A stretch of DNA of 64,000 nt from Tetrahymena elliotti 4EA (GCA_000231825.2 JH720293.1:682001-746000); one strand, 5' to 3'. Counted from the stretch's first letter, positions 52,301 to 64,000 are shown. Notes: generated by a model from the sequence alone, not told the origin. Made by a program: numbers and translations.

Positions 52301-55300
52301 ATTGGCTAAATTCTAATTTTGCTAATCAGGATCATCTTCTAAAAATAGAGAAACTCCTACAAAATTTGAAGAGTCTAAATTGCTCTATAAAAGTAAATGG
52401 AATTTGCATGAAGTAGATGGATCTGTTTGAGCAACTGAAGTTATAATAGTATTTTATTTTATATCCAAAATATATAACAAAGAAGAAATATTTTCTTATT
52501 TATTAACTAAGATGATAGCTCTACTATCATCTATTTGCAAATATTAATTAAAATTAAATAAGTCCTAGCTGACTTATAATGAATAGATAACTTTAATAGG
52601 ACTGTCTTGGCTTTCTGAAATTAAACTAGATAACTAGATTGATTTTATTTCAATCCCATTTGAATAAATTAAATTATCTTTTTTATATATTTGAATTAGG
52701 CTCCAAGTGCTGTCAATACCTAAGTCATTTTAAATATTCTTTTTAGAAATAAGTTGCCAATTACTCATATTAGTATCAAATGCTAAATTGTTAAACCTCT
52801 GGTATATGTATTAGTTAGTTTTGTCATTTATAATAACTGCTTTAGCATCTGTATTTATGTGCAAAATATCTATATCAAACGAAACAAATTTTGTCAAGTA
52901 ATTGCTCTAATAAATGATTTCTGATTTTTAGACACCTTAAAATATATTGCTTGTACTGCGTATATTAAGCACTCTTACAATATTTGTTTGTTTTTGCTAA
53001 TATATTACATTAAGAATTTTGACATTTGGTTACTTATCTTTAGTTCCATCACTGTACTAAGAAGAATAGGTAGGATAATATTTTGAAATTACATCTCCTA
53101 AATTATATTCATATGAGATAAAGCACTCTACACTTTAACTCTCAAATAATTACTCTTAGGTTATTGCTGCTTGTTAAACATCAATTATTATATATTATTT
53201 ATTTGTTGCTATAATCCATAACTTAATCATGCCATCACTAACCGTTAAGATTATGTCAGAATCACAAGTTACTATTCGAGATATTGATTATTAAACTGAA
53301 ATTGTAGTTGAATCCATGTTTTGTTCTAAAACACTTATAAGCTATCCTTTATCACTCATACTATAGGTATACAATCCTAAATTATTAAATTTTGCTACTC
53401 CTAAAATGACTAAAATATCAACTTGATATATTGAGTTAGCAGGGTAAATTCTCCTCTTTACAAGTTATTTATCATAATTTTTTTAAATACTCTGAGCTAA
53501 TTTTTATGAATACCAGAGAGCTCGAGAATTTGATAACTCAAACATATTTTCTAAAACAGGACATACCATTTTATATTAAATACACTTTAATGTCACAGGA
53601 TCTTCAACAGAACCTTCTTTACACTCACAAAGAGGAGGAGAAAGTCTATCAGAAGGACATTCAGTACACTAACTTTCACTTAAAGTGCATTTTGAACAAC
53701 GTGGACTGCAGCTATTACATTAAAAATCGCTTTCATAGTAACCTAAATTTATTTTTTTAATTTATGATGCCTTATATAAATTTTTTAAATGTCTAAATTT
53801 TAATTATTTTTCACATGATACAAATATTGATAAACAATAAAAAAAATTGAAAATACCATCTCTGCAATCACACTTAGGAGGTTCTTTTCTGTAAACAGCA
53901 CAATCTTGGCAAAAATCTTTTGAATCTTTGCATGTTCGGCATTACTTTTCACATTAATCACAAGTGTATAATTGCTTGTTCTTAAAAAATCCTTCTGGAC
54001 ACTCAGATACACAACTAACACCATATCTATAAAATTATTATAATTAGTTACTGGTATTACATTTATTGCAATTAGAATTTCCTGGTCCATAGCATCCTAA
54101 GCATGACTGATCACATCTAACACAACTCTTGTTTTAACCGTCATCATAATATTAATCTATACACAAGCATTGACCTTAAGAGTTAATTTGACTGCTTCTA
54201 AAAGATGATAAGCCTGGACATTCAGTACAAGAGAATTTACTATTAGAAGTGCAATTAAGGCAACTGTAATGGCAAGCTAATAAAAAAATAGTCAAAACAG
54301 ATCTAAAATAAAATATAAATTACCTCCACAGACTTCCGTTTCTAAGTCATAATAGCTTTATGAGCAAACACATTATCCTTTATTTTGATTTAAAATTCTA
54401 AATTAGTTTTCATAGCATGAAGTACACTTATCTGATTTATCAACACAAGTCTTACAATAACTACTACATTCTATTTGAAAATAATAAATATGCTATAACA
54501 TAAAATTTTAAATATATTTTTACTCAAGCATTGTCTATTATTTCCATCTTAATACCATCCATCCATGCATTTGCAATAACCATTTTAATCAATAAATCTT
54601 TGATCTGGTTAATTACATAAAGTGCATTTAAATCCACCTGTAGGTTTATCAGCTATACACTCAAGGCAGTATTAATTTTAATCATAGCATTCTATTAAAA
54701 AAAAATTTTTTTTGAAAAATAACTTTAATTTATTCAAACTTGATATTACATTTGCATTAAGAATTCACTCCATCATCATAAAATCCACTTTTGCATGGAC
54801 ATGAAAACTCAGATGCATTATTATTTTTTAGATCTCTTTATGCTTAAGAAGAGCATTTTGTACAAGAAGTTTCACTCCCCCCAGAGCATGCCTAACATGT
54901 ATAATGGCATTCTATTTTAGTTTTAATGTTTTGATAAATAAAAAATCATGAACTCTTAAATTTTTTTTTACTTTTGCATTATTTTTATCCTTCATCATAA
55001 TATCCTTCAAGACAAAGACATTTTCCATCAATTAATTATCTAAAGTCTTTTTCATCACATGATAAACAATTATTATTTTAAGCTCCATTACATGAACCAC
55101 ATGAGTAATCACAACCTTATATTTTTTGAATTTGTTAAAAAGAAAAACTATTTTTTAATACCTTGACAATTAGGTGAATTATTAACTTCAAAAAAATATG
55201 TTTCGCACAAACATTTGTTGCTTTGGGTATCAAGATACCTATGTTAAACATCACTATCACAAAGGGAGCATTTATCTTTCTATGAACAAGTGACACATGT

Positions 55301-58300
55301 TGGATTACACTCTAAATTAAAATTTTTAAATTATTGGTTTTAATCGACTAATTGTCTTACTTTCACAGTTAATTTAATTAGTAATTTCATAATACCCATT
55401 TTCACATTCACATTTTTAATCTTGAACTGTTCTATGGGTTATAGCTGTATTGCAATTAATGCAATTATCTTTGCTAGAGCATTCTTCACATTCTGGATTA
55501 CATTCTTAATATAATTTAAATTAGTTAATCACTAAATTCATTAAATATTACTTTGGCACTATTTTGTGTTTTAATCCTCATAATACCCTCTTTTACAAAG
55601 ACATTTTTTTACTCCATTTTGGTCTACAACAATTGTTCTAAATTAATTTTGGAGATTACAGGCTTAGTCACTTTTATCTGCGGGACATTCACTTGAAAAG
55701 CATGAATCACAAGAGAGATTATTTAAGCAAGTGTAGCAAGAAGGAAGGCATTCTAACAAAAATTAATTTATAAAAAGATAATTTAAAAATGTAAAAATTT
55801 TACAAGCACAGAAAGGATTACTACTTCCATTGTCATAGTATCCGTTTTAGCAAGGGCACAGAAACTAACCTTTCTAGTTAGGATCGTCTACTTATATACG
55901 ATAGCTATTTAAAGCACATTAGCTACAATTATTTTTGAAAGAGCATTTATTGCAAGTATAATCACATTCTTTTTAAATTAAATATTTAAAAAAATAATCC
56001 TAAATTTAAAATTAATTTACTGGAACATATTTCCTATCCTAAATCAAAATATCCATCTTAGCATGGGCATTTTTATTAATTTGATAAATCTATTCTATTT
56101 GTATTACTTAAATTGCAAGATGTGCATTATTCACCTAAAAAATAAAAAAATATTTTGAAATAATTAAATAATACATTTTTTCTTACTATTTCCAACACAT
56201 CCTTTGCATGTATAATTACATTTAGCACACTATTTTTTAGGAGTATTATCTTGTTCTAATATTTCATAATATCCTTCCTTACATAAACATTTATTATTTT
56301 ATAAAATCCTAAAATCATCTGGATTACAATTTATACAATTATCAGAGCTTATCTCACACTCATCACAAGTTTTTGAGCATTATTGGCATAGAGTTTAGCC
56401 TGGATCGAAATATCCTTTAAAGCAAGGGCATTTATAACTTGAAGAATAATCATATCTATAATACTATTTTGGGTCATAACACTAAGTACATTTATCTTTT
56501 TTAGTTTAACATGTTTTGCAAGAATGATCACATTAAACACATTTCTTTTAAGATTCAGGTAATGTAGGATCATCTTCACTTTCATCAACATATCCTTCAT
56601 AACAAGGGCAGGTATCTACATTTGATTTAAAACATTATTTTAATAAAATAATATTTAATTTAATTGTTATTACATGCAGAAGGTGTTTTAATTCTATTTT
56701 CTTCCTATTTACAAGTTATGCATTAGTTTTTTTATGGACCAAAACATTTAGCACAAGAATGATGACAAGATATACATTAATCTTCCACATTAACTTGAAT
56801 CAAGTTGAATGTACCATCTTTACACTTACATATGCCTATTAATTTGTATTTAATTATATCTACATCTTAATTTATAGTTATAATATAAAATGAATCATAG
56901 TACCTTTATCTAATTACCTCTAATCTGACTTACATTCTGTACATTGATACATTTCTGGTCCAAAGCATGTTTTGCAAGTGTTATGGCACTAATAAGAGCA
57001 TTACTACTAATTATATTAATCATAATACCCATCAAAACAAATGCACCAAGACATTTTATCAATTTAATCTAAATTGAAAGTAAAATTTATTTTATTTAAA
57101 TTGAATTAATTCTTAGCTTACATTATTTTCTATTATTTTAGCTTGAACAAGAAATGCATTAACTAGCTAAAGGACCACTACATTCTTGGCAAGAATAATG
57201 ACAAGGTTTACAGAGCTAAGAGTCTTCATAATAAGAGCTCTTACATTTGCATATCCCAGCTTTAAATTTTAATTATTATCAAATAAATTTAAAAGTAAAA
57301 AATGTTACAATTATCTAAAATTCTATTTTAATTTTCATCACATTCTAAACAATTTTCTGAGTCAGGCTAACAAGTTTTGCAAGAATAATTACATCTTTTA
57401 CACTCTCTGGATATTTTGTCTTGATAAAATAGATTATTATTACAAATGCATCTCTCTTTTATAATAAAAATATTTTTATCTTTTAGATTGAATATTTTTA
57501 AACATACTATTTAAGGAATCAAGCTATCTATCATTAGGACATGACAAACAATTATCCTATTATTAACCACTACAAGTTTGGCAAGTAAAATCACATTTTC
57601 CACATTTTTAGCCAGCTATATCTTCAAAGTAACCATCTTAACAGATGCATTAAGAATCTAAAAATAATAAAATATTATTTTAATATTAAAATAGCTAAAC
57701 TAATCACCTTGATTGACTTGATTGAGTATTCTATTAATAGGACATGTTAAACAGTTATTTTAAGAATTACATGTTTGGCACTTATAATCACATTTTTAAC
57801 ACTTAGAAGTAGAATCAAGATAGTATCCATCTTAGCAAATACACTTATCTATAATGAATGATTATATTATTCAATTTTAAAAAAGAAATTGTAAAAAAAT
57901 TTACAATTAGAGAATATAAAAAGATCAGGACAAGTATAACAATTGCTATTAGATTCTCCAAAACATGTTTTGCATGTTTTGTGACATTGACCACACTTTT
58001 AGTTTTAAGGGATTTCATAAAATCCTGATTCAATATCACAAGGGCATGTTTCTTGATTTAATTACAAATAATTTTTTTCATATTATTAGAAATATTATTA
58101 TTGAATTACAATATTCTTTTGAGTAATCAAGCCTATTTGAATTGATATCACAAGATGTGCAATATGTAGGTGAATTTTCACAAGTTTTACAAGTGTAATT
58201 ACACTTTCCACATAAATCTTAATCAGTTCCAACTATTTAATTTATATTATTTTAATAAATCTACTGAATTAAATTTTTTTTATTACTGTGGCTTCTTATA

Positions 58301-61195
58301 ATAAACCTTCCATCAATACATGTGAAGCAATCCTTACCACTTGAAGTAAAGCCCCTACAAGTTTAACAAAATTCGTGACATTATTTACATTAACCTTAAT
58401 CATAATCAAAGTATTAGTTGTTTTGACATATTAATAAATCTGTTTAAAAACATTAATTATTAATTAATTGAATGAAATAAAAATATTTTACCTGGTTATT
58501 TACAAACTTCTTCAGATGCTACACATTATTCATTTAATTCACACATTCCTTTTTTACAAATACACTAATTTTTAATCAACTATCTTTCTGATGGGCAACT
58601 TAAACATTGATTATATTATTCTCCATTACAAGATTAACATTATTTAATACAGCAGAAGCTATTTTTTTCATCTGTGTAGAAATTTCTATCAGCTTCACAG
58701 GATTTACATTAATTATTATGTGGTCCTGAACAATCTTTACAAGAATTGTGACAAGGTTTACATGTATCTAATAAAATTTAAAATGTAAAAACTAAAATTT
58801 AAAAATAGCTTACTACTATCGGAATCTAAATAGAATCCTGTTTCACAACTAATACATTGGTTAGCAGAATAAATGCATGCTTTGCAATTTTAATCGCATT
58901 GAAAGCACCCAAATTTATCTTTTTCATATTAAAAATAAGATCCTTCTTCACAAACAATGGCAGCTTAGTTTAAAGTATTAAGATAAATTTTAAAAATAAT
59001 TTACAACAAATTAGCATTAAAAGTATCAAAGTATCTATAAAAGTTTAGTTTAATAATCTCTTTCTCTCTTTCTCAAAATTATTTTTATATTAACTTTCTT
59101 ATTATTTCACTGATTTCAAAAAATGATGGAAAAATAAATTTTAACTAAAATTAACTTGCTATTTGAGGTAATATAATAGAAGGGAATACTCAAAATTATA
59201 TTTTTAGAGAATATTAAATTGGTAGAGATCAAACCTATTACTATTTGTATTTTATTATATAAATGAATCTTTAATAATAGACTGTAATTTCAATTTTATT
59301 TTTTAAGTATTATTTAATAATAGTTTAGAATTTTTTTTTATTTTAATGTCGAAAATTTTCTCAATTAAAAAAAATTTAATAATATCTATTCAATAAGAAA
59401 TTCCAGTATATGAATTTTTTTGATATTTAAATGTTTACATGGATTATTGCAAGGTTCGTTTTCATTAAGATCATAGCATTTATTATTTTCATCTAAGCAT
59501 AATTTCTGCTGACAAATACATTAATTTTAATATGGGATTTTTTAACTATCAAGACATTCTAAACATAACCCATTATTATCGCATTTGGGACAAGTTTAAT
59601 CACATTTCTGACATTTTTAGCTTGCTTTTTAGTACAAAATTATAAATTATTAAATAGAATTTAAATTGAATATAATCTTACATAAAAAATATCCATCAAT
59701 GCAAGTTTTACAAAATTCTTAACTTTAATTTTAATCAAATTCGCAATTTTAACAACCTAATGAACATTTAACACACTCATCAGATGCTTTTATAAAATTC
59801 ATTTTAAGATAATATTTAATGAATAATAAAAAATAAATACTTTAACTGTAATACCCTTCAGCACATTCTATACATTTTTTAGATGAAGATTTACAACTTT
59901 TGCAAGATTAATCACATTCCTTGCATTACAATTCTTAATAATCGAAATATTTCATTTCACCACAAGAGATAACATCTTTTTAATAAAATAAGAATTACTG
60001 TAAATACTCGCTAATTAAGACTCGATTTAATTAAGACCCAAATTAAAAAAAAATTTTTATAAGACACTTTCATGTTAAACAAATTCACCACCCCCTAGGT
60101 CTTAATTAATGAGTATTTACAGTAAATTATTGAAAATTTTAAAAATGTTTACCTGGATTATTACAAACTATGTTTGGAGCAAGTTCCTAGCATTTATTTT
60201 ATTCATCTAAACATAAATTCTGTTAACAAATACAAATTTTTTAGTAAGGAATCTTTTAATTATCTGAGCACCTGGAACATTACCCATCATCTCCACATTC
60301 AAGACAACTTGGATCACATTTCACACATTCATTTTGAGTTTCTTTTTAGTAAAAAATTGTAATGTATCAATAAAAATTAAACTAAACAAATCAAATTTAA
60401 TAGCTTATACTATGAGGTTTAAGTAAGACATTTAGATTTTATTAGTTTTAAAATAATTATTTAATTTATCTTGAGGTTACTTAATTTAAGATTTTTAAAT
60501 TTAAATAGCAAATTATTAAATTTTAATAAATACCTAGATAATAATACTCATCTTTACAAGAGCAGCAATTATTTTATTCTTTTCCATAGCATGTTTAGCA
60601 TTTATCAGAGCATTATTTACACACTCTTTCTTAATAATCAATAAATTATTATTCTTAGCATATATTTTCTATTTTTTATGATTAAAAATAGTCTTAAATA
60701 ACATATTATTTAGGTAAATGCAAAAAAGAATTACTTAAATTTAATGAGCATTTTGTATTATTTTTATCAACACAAGAATTATTTTCAAATTAATAATATT
60801 CTGATTTGCATAAACATATCCATTTTTATTCAAAGTCTTTTTTAACATTTTTTTAATTTATATTCTAAAAATCATCAATAATTTACTTTAAAATTTATCT
60901 AATTCTTCATTCTAACACAAACATGAGTCACTTTAATTATCAGAACATGTAGAATAGTATGGATCTTCAACTAAGTATTATTATTAGAAATTTAAATTAG
61001 TTAACATTGAAAGAGTTTGATGACTCATTAAAATAGTTAGAATTTTAAAATAAATGAATGATTATTGATTGTATCAATAAGATTGATAATTAAGATAAAG
61101 TTTTTTAAACAAACTAATAGCTAAGTTTAAATACCTTATGATTTTATTTGTAATATGAGCAACAAAAGATTAATATATGTCAAAATTCCAATCAT
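46307..61195 (-). CDS. Giant cysteine-rich multi-domain membrane protein
   Basis: A 14.9-kb gene with dozens of exons and roughly 4,000 residues. Exon 1 (61195-61135) encodes a signal peptide, MIGILTYINLLLLILQIKS, and splices over 164 nt to VEDPYYSTCSDNQSDSCLC. From 60970 to about 53500, many small exons encode furin-like Cys-rich repeats (C-x2-C spacing, CxxCDxxCxxC units). About 53500-51200 is a Cys-poor, beta-rich region that could be propeller-like. About 51200-49200 carries GGAL, GGSI and GGAIF plus FxxN-type repeats, as in pectin-lyase/beta-helix and polymorphic membrane proteins. Then come an EGF-like module (CMNGYVGPQCETCDD), several transmembrane helices (48700-47430; first is SLLIFLYLVYSVILVLILV), and a charged cytoplasmic tail rich in Lys/Ser/Gln. 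Stop TGA is at 46307-46309. Likely a surface receptor or adhesion protein; ligand and role unknown. The middle was read continuously; not every intron was fixed. Confidence 0.8.
49190..51200 (-). other. Beta-helix-like segment with GGA[IL] motifs
   Basis: Within the giant Cys-rich gene. The translated frame repeats short asparagine-rich turns (INNSSFTD, NQSNFVNIHSQLGGALSATN, FDSCKADWVGGSIYLDD, SSAVQGGAIFQVD). GGA[IL] with a following F-x-x-N is the hallmark of polymorphic membrane protein and pectin-lyase-like parallel beta-helices. It sits just outside the EGF-like module and first transmembrane helix. Confidence 0.6.
58964..59438 (-). other. 475-nt intron after duplicated exon copy 1
   Basis: Runs from the donor gtaaacat at 59438 to the acceptor ctaag at 58964; the join gives CNNPSAIVCEEG, homologous in position to CNNPDVISCGE after copy 2. 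It is about ten times the size of the neighbouring introns, so it may contain a degenerate insertion. No inverted termini were found. Confidence 0.65.
59439..59624 (-). repeat. Duplicated exon, copy 1 (downstream)
   Basis: A 186-nt exon of the giant gene. It encodes CQKCDQTCPKCDNNG, a linker QKIPYQNQCICQQKLCLDE and ends CNNP before the donor. It is a paralogue of the exon at 60153-60341, with the same splice phases at both ends and the same donor context (gtaaacat). Confidence 0.85.
59976..60152 (-). other. Intron containing a miniature inverted-repeat element
   Basis: A 177-nt intron between duplicated exon copy 2 and the next Cys-rich exon (from 59975). Without the 131-bp element at 59995-60125 it would be about 46-48 nt, the usual size in this gene. 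Confidence 0.8.
59995..60125. mobile_element. MITE with 27-nt terminal inverted repeats, pogo/Tc1-mariner-like
   Basis: The left end 59995-60021 begins TTACTGTAAATACTC and pairs with the right end 60099-60125 at 25 of 27 positions; both differences are transitions. Both ends carry TA just inside the outermost T, fitting a duplicated TA target as in Tc1/mariner insertion. On the left, TAATTAAGAC occurs twice in tandem, spaced about 17 nt, recalling paired transposase-binding sites at pogo/Tigger ends. The 131-bp element has no coding capacity. It sits wholly within an intron, so splicing would remove it. Family placement is inference. Confidence 0.8.
60153..60341 (-). repeat. Duplicated exon, copy 2 (upstream)
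   Basis: A 189-nt exon encoding ECVKCDPSCLECGDDG, the linker QKIPYQKICICQQNLCLDE and CNNP at its end. It closely matches the exon at 59439-59624, including QKIPYQ, CICQQ and LCLDE blocks and the splice positions. Together with flanking exons it shows that a unit of roughly 700 bp was tandemly duplicated. Confidence 0.85.
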
Positions 61196-61827
61196 AATAT
61201 TTAAAAATATATCTTATATGTTTATTTCTAATTTATAAATTATTATGTATTTGTATTGTCTGATTATACTTTGTATATTCTTCTATCTATTTATCTGATT
61301 AGTTAATTTATCAAAATTCTTACTAAATGTAAAAAAAACAATATACAAAATTAATTATAAACATGTATAGATCTTATTAACTATTTAATCTATTTACATT
61401 AGATCATAAAAAGAAAACTTTAAGAATATTATGTTAGAAAATTTGTTCAAGTCATTTCTCAAATAAAATCTACATTTTTTTTATTTAATGTAAAACAACC
61501 TTGCAAATTCATCTAATGGCTTAAAAAATAAAAAACATTATTACTTATTACATCTTTCATCAATAAAAATATTAATATATTTTTTCTCAAATATTTATTT
61601 ATTATTTTATTTCTCAATCTATTAAAAATCTTAACATTATTATTTTTTTTATTTTTTATTTTAAATATAATACTTTATTATTTTTAATAATTTAAAAGCA
61701 ATAAATTTCTTTATGTTTAAAAGCTAATATCTAAAAATCACTTAACATGAATACAATTAAAAAAATATATTTTTAACTAAATAATTTTCTTTTAAGAGGT
61801 GATAATAAGTACAGCTTTTAATCATAT
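61196..61827. other. Spacer upstream of the giant gene
   Basis: About 630 bp of AT-rich DNA between the peroxiredoxin 3' end and the start of the Cys-rich gene, both on the minus strand. Contains a Leu/Phe-rich frame near 61365 that is not supported as an exon. Confidence 0.45.
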
Positions 61828-62451
61828 TCAATGCTTAGCATGAACATTTTTCCAGTATTTAGAGGTGACATCAGATTCATGGCTGGGTTTCATGGTAGCA
61901 GAACCGGGTTTCCAAGAGGCAGGGCAGACTTCACCGTGCTTATCAGCATATTAGAAAGCCTAAACTAAACGTAAGTATTCTTCAACATTTCTGCCTACAG
62001 GAAGATCGTTAACTGAAGTATGACGCAAAACTTGCTTGTCATCAATAATGAAAGAACCTCTTAAGGCAATACCACCTTCAGTCAAAACGCCATAATCTCT
62101 GGAGATATTTTTGGTTAAGTCAGAAAGTAAGCTAATTTAGAGGTCTTCACCCAAACCACCTTCTTATCTAGGTCTTTGAACATAAGCTTGGTGAGTGTAG
62201 TGACTGTCTATAGAGCAACCAAGAACTTCACAGTTGGTTTAGTTGAACTTCTAAGCGTGATTGGAGAATTGAATGATTTCAGTAGGGCAGACAAAAGTGA
62301 AATCTAAAGGATAGAAGAATAATAACAAATATTTGCCTTTGTAATCTTCTAAGGAAACTTGCTTGAAAGATTTGCTCTTGGGGCAGTAAGCAGCACCCTT
62401 GAAATGGGGAGCAGCCTTTTGGACGAAAGCTTTAATGGAACCGCAGGTCAT
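61828..62451 (-). CDS. Typical 2-Cys peroxiredoxin
   Basis: Single exon, 624 nt, 207 residues, ATG at 62451 to TGA at 61828-61830. It is a thioredoxin-dependent peroxidase that reduces hydrogen and organic peroxides. The peroxidatic Cys sits in [13 protein letters not shown] (about residue 56) and the resolving Cys in HGEVCPASW near the C-terminus. The catalytic Thr of the PxxxT/SxxC motif is present. The GGLG motif ([10 protein letters not shown]) of hyperoxidation-sensitive eukaryotic enzymes is present, but the usual C-terminal Tyr-Phe pair appears as [11 protein letters not shown], so Trp replaces Phe. No targeting sequence is evident, so it is probably cytosolic. Codon use is strongly biased and GC-richer than nearby genes, implying high expression. 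The A-rich start context resembles that of other genes here. Confidence 0.96.
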
Positions 62452-63481
62452 TTTTTATTCTTTGAGTTAATTAAATTATACAATTAAAGATTTTTTTTTA
62501 ATTTTTGTTTTTAATAAATAAAAAAAGATTTCTTTTGGCATTTAAATCAAAAAATGGAATAATAAAAGATATAAACTATAATCTAATCTTTGAAAATAAT
62601 CAACCTTCATAAATTTCAAACTGCAATAATAGATCATCAAAGCTGAAAAATCTAAGAATAGGGAATCTAAAAACAGAAAAATTGAAAGTAATTATGAGAA
62701 AATACTCAATTTTTTCTCAAAGAAATCTCTGAAAATTCCTTATTTTATTTTATATTTATTTTTAATCCAACAGTGTCATAATTTTTGGAAATTTAATTTT
62801 GATTTCGTATCATCCACTTGATAAAATAAAATTTTAACTAGACTAATTTTTTAACAAAAATATTTATCAGTTACAACTTAAAATTACACATTTAATATTT
62901 TTTATTTTTTCAGCATATTTTCTTTCAAAATCCTTTTAGTATCAAATCAAAATACTTCCATGATAAGATTTTTGTATTTTATTCTTTAAAAAATTTTTTT
63001 TAATGACAAAATTGATAAATATGTCTAAAATGAAAAATATATGGATAATTTATTATTAAAAATTTTAAAAATAATATTTTTAGTTTTGTTTAATTCATAT
63101 TTTCTATCTCATCAACTTCTTTTAATCTTCTTAAAATAAAATGTTATGTCAAGTAAATTTTTCATTCAAATGTTGATTTTTTGGAATCATAAATGATGTA
63201 AAAAGTCGAAGGCTTGTAAATAAATAATTTAACAAATATAACATATTTTTGTATAGCTTATCATATTACATGATAAATGTAAACAAATAAAATAAAATAG
63301 AATTCAAAAAAAAAGTTTATCTTTACTTCAATTAGTGAAAGTTAATTTTGCTAAAATAAAAATTTAATTTTTGTTTGAGTTATTGAAAAATTTATAATTT
63401 ATTAAGGATATTACAAAATTTAAAATATAATAATATTTTGACATAAATAAAAAATTTATTTCAAAAACATTATTAATTTAA
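62452..63481. other. Intergenic region
   Basis: About 1 kb of very AT-rich DNA between two minus-strand genes. It should contain the peroxiredoxin promoter. No coding frame or repeat was recognised. Confidence 0.5.
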
Positions 63482-64000
63482 TCATATTCTTTCATTATTT
63501 TAAGCTTTTAATAAAGAAGTCTAACCAGCTTACTAAGCTAAATTAGATTTTATACTTCCATAATCATCCATTTTATTTGTTCCATATTGTTTTGATGCAT
63601 AAGGACCTTAATTCTCCGGCACTATTTTACCTTCTACTATATTTCTACATCTCTCAAGAATCATTTTATTAAGCATATCGTTTTCTTCAACTATAGAATT
63701 ATCATATCTTACAAAATCTGAAGATTATACATTCATATTTTGTACTGAAGAGTATCTTTAGATAGAGGAAGATGCATACTTATTTCTTGAAGAAATTTGA
63801 TTTTATGTTGGTTATTATGGTAAAGGAGGTAAATAATGACCAGACTACCTTTTAACTGTATTTGATAAATTACTATTTTCATCCTATTCCTATTAGCCTT
63901 CATAAGGTAAATTAGTAAGACTAGAATTTTTCTATAATAAATTCTATTAGCTCACATTACTTGATAATCCTGTAGTTAGTTAGCTATTTTTAGATGAATA
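63482..64000 (-). CDS. C-terminal part of an unknown Q/S-rich protein (runs off the window)
   Basis: One open frame enters from the right edge and ends with TGA at 63482-63484; 172 codons are visible, with frequent TAA/TAG Gln. The segment is Ser/Gln/Asn-rich with a Pro/Gln patch (SGHYLPPLPQQPTQNQ), then a short more ordered helix around VRYDNSIVEENDMLNKMILE and RCRNIVEGKIVPENQGPY. No known domain is visible. The start lies outside the window. Confidence 0.7.

Noticed and set aside
53506..53760. Plus-strand ORF of 84 codons opposite the Cys-rich gene.
   Set aside because: The minus strand encodes a clear Cys-rich repeat here (CSPRCSKCTLSESQC), so the plus frame is a shadow.
59040..59440. Possible gene boundary splitting the Cys-rich gene in two, with a start such as MLICSAIVCEEG near 59000.
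   Set aside because: The homologous copy 2 region shows the same exon continuing across an intron. Splicing from 59439 to 58963 keeps frame and yields the matching CNNP junction, so a single gene is favoured.

Overview
This window is nuclear, protein-coding DNA of a ciliate, most likely an oligohymenophorean close to Tetrahymena. Every convincing reading frame contains in-frame TAA and TAG, which fall where Gln is expected in known families (for example the G-patch, VPS35 and kinase genes). All resolvable ends are TGA. The DNA is extremely AT-rich. Introns are GT-AG and mostly about 45-160 nt, longer than Paramecium introns. No rRNA, tRNA, CRISPR array or bacterial-type operon signal was seen.

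Layout, left to right: an uncertain small ORF (802-1233); a G-patch protein (1374-2289, -); an ARP10/ARP11-like dynactin actin-related protein (3610-5019, +); the mitochondrial Rieske iron-sulfur protein (5798-7973, +); a giant IREH1/MAST/Rim15-type AGC kinase (8822-18583, -); a Q/N-rich coiled-coil protein (19421-23538, -); a 160-residue unknown protein (24589-25071, -); CLN3/battenin (25393-27125, -); a DDX42-like DEAD-box helicase (about 27568-30802, -); a leucine-rich-repeat-like protein (31189-33255, -); retromer VPS35 (34169-37140, +); an 898-residue unknown protein with a GOLD-like segment (37842-40734, +); a prion-like Q/N-rich protein (40916-43644, -) head to head with a protein carrying Sfi1-like motifs (43947-46183, +); a 14.9-kb gene for a giant cysteine-rich multi-domain membrane protein (46307-61195, -); a typical 2-Cys peroxiredoxin (61828-62451, -); and the 3' end of a further minus-strand gene (63482 to the window edge).

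The genes are a mixture of housekeeping functions: respiration, splicing helicase, endolysosomal traffic, dynein motor adaptor and redox defence. They sit among lineage-specific low-complexity or surface proteins. Adjacency looks like ordinary eukaryotic gene order rather than a functional cluster.

The most notable structure is inside the giant cysteine-rich gene. A 131-bp miniature element with 27-nt terminal inverted repeats and TA ends (59995-60125) fills one 177-nt intron. Removing it would leave an intron of ordinary size. The same region carries an internal exon duplication with conserved splice positions. Exon boundaries were worked out by hand from reading frame and splice consensus. 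Genes whose exons were summed codon by codon are Rieske, VPS35, 37842-40734 and 43947-46183; single-exon genes were checked for frame. The largest genes are confirmed only in the segments described.
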